Of a DNA stretch of 39,958 bases, positions 34,989-39,958 are shown piece by piece. Under the pieces are notes generated by a model. The model did not search any database. It was not told where the DNA came from and saw only the letters and a program-made list of their open reading frames with translations. The DNA comes from Coriobacteriia bacterium (GTDB lineage: Bacteria > Actinomycetota > Coriobacteriia > Anaerosomatales > PALSA-660). Every line of letters begins with the position of its first letter. The stretch's first letter is position 1. The stretch covers positions 1 to 39,958 of the forward strand of contig JANYJF010000049.1 of NCBI GenBank assembly GCA_025361885.1, given 5' to 3'. The position numbers were made by a program, and so were the translations under genes.

Positions 34989-35884
34989 GACGCGCCATCG
35001 GATCGAGCAGCCGTCTCGCTGTTCTTCCCGAGGGGTTCGAGAGTGTGATAGACGATCGCGGCCGTGCCGGGGCCCACATGCAGGCCGATCACCGGGCCGA
35101 GCGGGATGACCGGCACCGGCCGTCCGGCCACGTTGGCCACGAGCGCGGCGAGCGACTCGCCGGACTGCGGATCGTCGATGTGATGCACGATGACGTCGCC
35201 CAGCCCCTTGGCTGCGATGTCCGTCGCGAAGATGTCGACCATCTCCTGATAGGCGCGCCCCTTGGTGCGAACGCGCTTGAGGACCTCGGTCTTGCCATCG
35301 ATGACGGTCAGGATCGGGTGGATCTGGAGCATGTTGCCGAGCAGCGCCGCGGCGCCGCCGATCCTGCCTCCACGACGCAGGTACTCGAGCGTGGCCGGCA
35401 CGAAGACGAACCTGCTTCGGTCGATGATCCCGCGAGCGGCCTCCGCGGCCTCGGCAGCGCTGGAGCCGCTCGCCGCCGCCTGGGCTGCGGCGAGCGCGGC
35501 AAAACCGAGCTCCATGGAGTTGGAGCGCGAGTCGACGATCTCGATGACCGCGCCCGGGTGCCGCTCGATGACCTGCGCCCGCGCCATGAGTGCGGTCTCG
35601 TAGGTGCCGCTCATGTCGCAAGACAGGAAGACCGCGACCACCTCGTCGCCGTCGCTGACGGGTCCCTCGAATGCGTCGACGAGTTCGGCGATGGAGGGCT
35701 GAGACGAGGTAGCCGCCTGCGATGAGGCCGTGAGGAGGCGCCAGAAGTCGGTCGCGGACATGTCGAGCTCGCGCCACGACGTCCCGTCGAGAGTGACCGA
35801 GAGCGATACCAGTCTGATGTCGAGGCCTGCGGACATCTCAGCGGGTAGGTAACTCGTGCTGTCAGTGACCATGCGCGTGGCCAT
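34985..35884 (-). CDS. DegV family (fatty-acid-binding fold) protein
   Basis: MATRMVTDSTSYLPAEMSAGLDIRLVSLSVTLDGTSWRE; SQPSIAELVDAFE; SCDMSGTYETALMA; LEYLRRGGRIGGAAALLGNMLQIHPILTV; 4-bp overlap with the downstream degV. Confidence 0.93.
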   Translation of the reverse strand: MATRMVTDSTSYLPAEMSAGLDIRLVSLSVTLDGTSWRELDMSATDFWRLLTASSQAATSSQPSIAELVDAFEGPVSDGDEVVAVFLSCDMSGTYETALMARAQVIERHPGAVIEIVDSRSNSMELGFAALAAAQAAASGSSAAEAAEAARGIIDRSRFVFVPATLEYLRRGGRIGGAAALLGNMLQIHPILTVIDGKTEVLKRVRTKGRAYQEMVDIFATDIAAKGLGDVIVHHIDDPQSGESLAALVANVAGRPVPVIPLGPVIGLHVGPGTAAIVYHTLEPLGKNSETAARSDGAS

Positions 35885-36112
35885 CGGTCCCCTGCTCTCT
35901 GCCGGGTTTCTCGAACGCCTGTCGTGAGACTGGCGCCGACACACGTCGCCGCGACTCACGGGCGCGGCCGACCCCATGCTAGCGCATCCATCAGGACCGG
36001 CTGCGGTATCTGCCTGGAACGCTGTTCCGGATCGTCCCGACCCGCTATTCTTCTGAGAACGGCAGACCGGTCACCCAGGGGGGTCTCGGCGCCGCGGAGT
36101 ATGGGGGTTCGC

Positions 36113-37666
36113 ATGACTCGACATCCCGCCCGGTTCCGTCTCATCGCGTCAGTGCTCGCAGTCGCTTTGATGATCGCGGTCGCGCCGACCCTCGCGCTCG
36201 CACAGCCGGTGCAACCGGTGCAACCGGCCACATTGACGCTGCCGACGAACTGGGTCAAAGCGTACGAGACGCCCACTTCCGTCGACGCTTGGAGTCCATG
36301 CGCAGACGGCACCAACGTCGCCTGGATCGAGTCCGATCGCGATGGCGCCCATCGCATCGTCTTGTTCGACAGCGTCACCAAGACCACCAAGTCATGGCCC
36401 GTCGACTCGTCCGCCGGACGTCTCTCTATGTCCGGAACCCGGATCGCGTTCAGGCAGTCCGTAGGCGAGGAAGTCGCGAGTCTGGCCATCCTGGACACCG
36501 TGACGGGCCGCTTCACCGAGGTGGCCGGCCTCGGCAACGGCTGGTTGGACGATCCGTTCCTTTCCGGCACGAAGCTGGTGTACTCGAGTTACAAGGACTT
36601 CTGGGACATCTACGTCTATGACCTTCTCACGGAGGAGACGACGCTGCTCGCGGGCGGTGGCCCGGGCGACTTCTACGAGCCTGCGATCTATGGCGACCGA
36701 GTCGTGTTCGTCCGCTGGATGCCGAACATCCAAGGGACGAGCGTCACACCGCAGGTCAAGCAGACTGGGACCCCTCTAGATTTCCCCACCGGCTACTCAG
36801 TCGGCTACGTCCCACTGGCTGGCGGGACCGCGTATCCGCTCAGCTACGCCTCCGACAACGACCCCAGCGCCCCGGTGATCTGGGGCTCGCGCGCGTACTG
36901 GCTCCAAGGACCGGAGCTCTCGGCTCAGCCAGCGATCCAGGAGCCTTCCTCCGCACAGATGTACGACTTCGGATCTTCGAGCCGCTCGACATTGCCGCTC
37001 TCGCCTGCACCCAACACGAACGGCTTCCTGAAGGTCCGGGGCGACTGGGCGGCTTGGTCGTCGGGCGCGTGGGCCGGTTCCAGGAGCGTCAGCGATGGCC
37101 GCGGGAACCCCCCAACGAAGCCCCAAGTGAGCGGGAAAGGCCAAGTGGGCTCTATCTCGAGGAGGACGGACGGGCAGCTGAACGTCCGCAACATGGCCAC
37201 GGGCCAGCAGAGCGTCTTCATGACCGGCACCAGCTTCTTTGGATGCGCCCTGGGTGCAGGCCTCGTGACCTGGGGCTACGAGGACGTCCAGAATGAGACA
37301 GGCCGAGTGATCGTCGCACAGTACGTTCAGCCGGCGCCCCCCGCTCCCGTCCTGTCACTCGGCGATCCGAACGTCGCGTGGAAAGTGCGCCGCAACCGGT
37401 ACTTCGAGATCTTCGGAGCGCTGTCTCCGGTGCACAAGACGGGGGCCAAGTCCGTGCAGCTGAGCTTCGAGCGCTGGGTCGGCAAGCGCTATCGCTACCA
37501 GCAGACATCGATGGCCACGAGCTACGCCACGGGGTCTTCATCGCAGCACTACGGACTCCTCGTGAAGCTGAAGCGCTCCGGCAGGTGGCGCGTACGCGCG
37601 TTCCACCCCGCCGATGCTGATGGTCCCGACACCTGGAGCGGGTACCACAGCTTCCTGGTGAGGTAG
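36113..37666 (+). CDS. Secreted TolB/beta-propeller-like repeat protein
   Basis: Signal peptide MTRHPARFRLIASVLAVALMIAVAPTLALAQ; repeated blade-like units (NVAWIESDRDGAHRIVLFDSVTKTTK, TRIAFRQSVGEEVASLAILDTVTG, TKLVYSSYKDFWDIYVYDLLTEETTLL); separate C-terminal beta domain. Confidence 0.8.
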   Translation: MTRHPARFRLIASVLAVALMIAVAPTLALAQPVQPVQPATLTLPTNWVKAYETPTSVDAWSPCADGTNVAWIESDRDGAHRIVLFDSVTKTTKSWPVDSSAGRLSMSGTRIAFRQSVGEEVASLAILDTVTGRFTEVAGLGNGWLDDPFLSGTKLVYSSYKDFWDIYVYDLLTEETTLLAGGGPGDFYEPAIYGDRVVFVRWMPNIQGTSVTPQVKQTGTPLDFPTGYSVGYVPLAGGTAYPLSYASDNDPSAPVIWGSRAYWLQGPELSAQPAIQEPSSAQMYDFGSSSRSTLPLSPAPNTNGFLKVRGDWAAWSSGAWAGSRSVSDGRGNPPTKPQVSGKGQVGSISRRTDGQLNVRNMATGQQSVFMTGTSFFGCALGAGLVTWGYEDVQNETGRVIVAQYVQPAPPAPVLSLGDPNVAWKVRRNRYFEIFGALSPVHKTGAKSVQLSFERWVGKRYRYQQTSMATSYATGSSSQHYGLLVKLKRSGRWRVRAFHPADADGPDTWSGYHSFLVR

Positions 37667-37684
37667 CACAAGAGCACTCAGTAC

Positions 37685-37722
37685 CGAAGGAGACCCCGGA
37701 CGTCCGTCCGGGGTCTCCTTCG
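37685..37722. terminator. Hairpin terminator downstream of the beta-propeller gene
   Basis: CGAAGGAGACCCCGGAC-GTCC-GTCCGGGGTCTCCTTCG. Confidence 0.85.
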
Positions 37723-37832
37723 CTTATTCGGACACTAGTGTTCCTGAGTGTGCGCGGGTATACACTTCTAGTCGGACTCCATGCAATCCGAGCCCGATCG
37801 AGCAGACAGACCATCGAGTCGAGGAGCTTGAC

Positions 37833-39167
37833 GTGGACAGGACAAGGATCGCGATCATGGGCGCCGCGGGGCGCGACTTCCACAACTTCCAGCTTGCCTA
37901 CCGGGGCAACGAGTCCGTCGAGGTGGTGGCGTTCACGGCCACGCAGATCCCCGGCATCGACAGCCGCACGTACCCGACCGAGCTCGCAGGCCCGCTCTAC
38001 CCGGACGGCATCCCGATCTTTCCCGAATCCGAATTGCCCCGCCTCATCCGCGAGATGCGCGTCGAGCGCGTCGACTTCGCGTACAGCGACATCGCGCACA
38101 TCGACCTCATGCACAAAGCCTCGGCCGTGCTCGCGCTCGGCGCCGACTTCGCGCTGTTGGGTCCCGACCGCACGATGCTGGAGTCCAACAAGCCCGTCAT
38201 ATCGGTCTGCGCCGTGCGCACGGGCGTCGGCAAGAGCGGCATCAGTTCGTACATCTGGCAGCTGCTGGCCGAGAAGGGCATCCGCGCGGTCGACATCCGC
38301 CACCCGATGCCGTATCGCGACTTGGCGATGATGAGAGTGGAGCGGTACGCGTCCATGGAGGATCTCGACCGCTATGGCTGCACGATCGAGGAGCGCGAGG
38401 AGTACGAGCACCTCATCGCGCTGGGCGCCGTGGTCATGGCCGGCGTGGACTACGCGGACATCCTGGCCGCAGCCGAGAAGGAGGCCGATGTCATCATCTG
38501 GGACGGCGGCAACAACGACCTTCCCTTCATCCGTCCGGACCTCGAGATAGTCGCGCTCGACCCGCATCGCCCCGGCCACGAGCGCCTCTACCATCCGGGG
38601 GAGACGAACTTCCTGCGCGCAGGCGTTCTCGTCATCAACAAGGTCAACACCGCGGACCAGGCATCGGTCGACTCGCTGGTGGCGGCAGCAGCCGAGTTCA
38701 ACCCCGACGCAACCTTGGTGATGACCGAGTCGCTGATCGACGCTGGCGACCCGGCGATGATCGCGGGGAAGCGCGTGCTCGTGATCGAGGACGGCCCGAC
38801 GGTGACGCACGGCGGTATGAAGTACGGCGCCGGCGCCCTGGCCGCCAAACGCGCGGGAGCGGCGGAACTCGTCGACGCAAGACCCTTCGCCGTCGGTTCA
38901 CTGCGCGGCACATACGAGAAGTATCCGCACATGACCGAGGTCCTGCCCGCTATGGGCTACTCGGCCGAGCAGCTTCGCGACCTGGAGGAGACCATCCGCG
39001 CGACGCCGTGCGATGTGGTCGTCGTGGCGACGCCGATCGACCTCACGCACCTCATCGCGATCGACAAGCCCAAGGTCCGGGTCACGTACCGGGTCGCCGA
39101 TCACGGAGCGCCCACACTGCGCAGCATCGTGGAGACGTTCCTGGCTGGGCAGGGCCTGACCAAGTAG
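37833..39167 (+). CDS. Cyclic 2,3-diphosphoglycerate synthetase-like P-loop protein
   Basis: MDRTRIAIMGAAGRDFHNFQLAYRGNESVEVVAFTATQIPGI; P-loop-like CAVRTGVGKSGISSYIWQLL; DVIIWDGGNNDLPFIRPDLEIVALDPHRPGHE. Confidence 0.85.
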   Translation: MDRTRIAIMGAAGRDFHNFQLAYRGNESVEVVAFTATQIPGIDSRTYPTELAGPLYPDGIPIFPESELPRLIREMRVERVDFAYSDIAHIDLMHKASAVLALGADFALLGPDRTMLESNKPVISVCAVRTGVGKSGISSYIWQLLAEKGIRAVDIRHPMPYRDLAMMRVERYASMEDLDRYGCTIEEREEYEHLIALGAVVMAGVDYADILAAAEKEADVIIWDGGNNDLPFIRPDLEIVALDPHRPGHERLYHPGETNFLRAGVLVINKVNTADQASVDSLVAAAAEFNPDATLVMTESLIDAGDPAMIAGKRVLVIEDGPTVTHGGMKYGAGALAAKRAGAAELVDARPFAVGSLRGTYEKYPHMTEVLPAMGYSAEQLRDLEETIRATPCDVVVVATPIDLTHLIAIDKPKVRVTYRVADHGAPTLRSIVETFLAGQGLTK

Positions 39168-39191
39168 GACTCATGACGCGAAAGAATCGAG

Positions 39192-39216
39192 ACAGGGCGC
39201 CCCTCGGGCGCCCTGT
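39192..39216. terminator. Bidirectional terminator between convergent cDPG-synthetase-like and sbcC genes
   Basis: ACAGGGCGCCC-CTC-GGGCGCCCTGT. Confidence 0.85.
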
Positions 39217-39245
39217 TCGCGTGCGGTCGCCGTGGTGCGTCGCGG

Positions 39246-39958
39246 CTAGGACACCACGAACCGGGCGGCGCTCCCGCGCTCAGTGGGCGTGACCTCGAGC
39301 CGACAGTCGATGGCCTCCGCGAGTTCGCGCACATGCGAGATGATGCCGACGAGCCGGTTGCGACCGCGCAGCTCCATGAGTGCATCGATCGCCACGTCGA
39401 GCGACTCGGGATCAAGCGTCCCGAATCCCTCGTCCACGAACACCGTGTCGAGGTGGATGCCGCCCGCGAAGGACTCGACCACCTCCGCCAGACCGAGAGC
39501 CAGAGCCAGGCTCGCGAGGAAACCCTCGCCCCCGGACAGCGTGGATACCGGGCGGTCGTCGCCTGTGTACTCGTCGAAGACCTCGAGGTCCAGACCGGCC
39601 GCGCGCCGTTTGTCGCCGCTGCCGGCGGCCGCGGCGTGGAGCCGATAGCGGCCACGGGTCATGACCTCGAGGCGCGTGCTCGCCGCCGCCAGCACCTCGC
39701 CCAGGAACACCCCGAGAACGTACCGCTGCAGCGACAGGCGAAGCGGGTTCTCGCCGTTGGCCGCGTCTGACACTGACGCGACGAGCGAGTGGTCCCCACG
39801 CAGCTTCGCGGTCTGTTCGGCGATCCTGTCCAGCCGATCGCGCGCGGCATCGAGAGCGGCGAGGTCCTTGGCAAGGTCGGAGTGGTCCTTGAGCGCGCTG
39901 TCGCGAACGTCATTCGAGTCCTTCGCGGCCGCCTTGAGCGCGACGAGGTCGGGCGCGG
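39246..39958 (-). CDS. sbcC: C-terminal part of SbcC-like exonuclease SMC-type ATPase, truncated by window end
   Basis: Frame open to window end (...LRLSLQRYVLGVFLGEVLAAASTRLEVMTRGRYRL...); signature STLSGGEGFLASLALALGLAEVV; Walker B LDTVFVDEGFGTLDPESLDVAIDAL; ISHVRELAE. Confidence 0.92.
   Translation of the reverse strand, partial: APDLVALKAAAKDSNDVRDSALKDHSDLAKDLAALDAARDRLDRIAEQTAKLRGDHSLVASVSDAANGENPLRLSLQRYVLGVFLGEVLAAASTRLEVMTRGRYRLHAAAAGSGDKRRAAGLDLEVFDEYTGDDRPVSTLSGGEGFLASLALALGLAEVVESFAGGIHLDTVFVDEGFGTLDPESLDVAIDALMELRGRNRLVGIISHVRELAEAIDCRLEVTPTERGSAARFVVS

Noticed and set aside
37218-38810. 530-aa minus-strand ORF opposite the cDPG-synthetase-like gene
   Set aside because: Antisense shadow ORF without domain support.
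1-39958. CRISPR arrays, tRNA/rRNA genes, transposases or phage genes
   Set aside because: No spaced direct repeats, no tRNA-like cloverleaf or rRNA sequence recognised by eye, and no integrase/transposase motifs in the translations; short structured RNAs cannot be excluded without a covariance-model search.

Overview
A GC-rich bacterial chromosome segment of about 40 kb. Gene content suggests an anaerobic or microaerophilic actinobacterium, possibly Coriobacteriia-like; that placement is inference. I see about 37 protein-coding genes, two of them cut by the window edges. I found no tRNA, rRNA, CRISPR array, phage or transposon. Recognisable blocks, left to right: patatin-like phospholipase; membrane pyrophosphatase (hppA); zinc-ribbon membrane protein; folate operon folE-folP-folK; ftsH-hpt-tilS; an osmoprotectant/glycine-betaine-type ABC operon; a Tim44-like / NDH-2 / SPFH-zinc-ribbon / Tim44-like block; an amidohydrolase; a complete liv (branched-chain amino acid) ABC operon; cysK plus an Rrf2 regulator; a glutaredoxin overlapping an unusual FTR-catalytic/Rieske fusion; a paired WYL regulator; a multi-cysteine 4Fe-4S protein; a GH26-like lipoprotein; tandem DegV proteins; a beta-propeller-like secreted protein; a cyclic 2,3-diphosphoglycerate synthetase-like protein; and the C-terminal part of SbcC. 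The strongest candidate for something undescribed is the predicted two-gene redox module at 28419-29314, where a ferredoxin:thioredoxin-reductase-type catalytic domain (CPC/CPC/CWC) is fused to a Rieske [2Fe-2S] domain and translationally coupled to a CPYC glutaredoxin. The zinc-ribbon Tim44/SPFH block and a cluster of palindromes upstream of livK also deserve follow-up.
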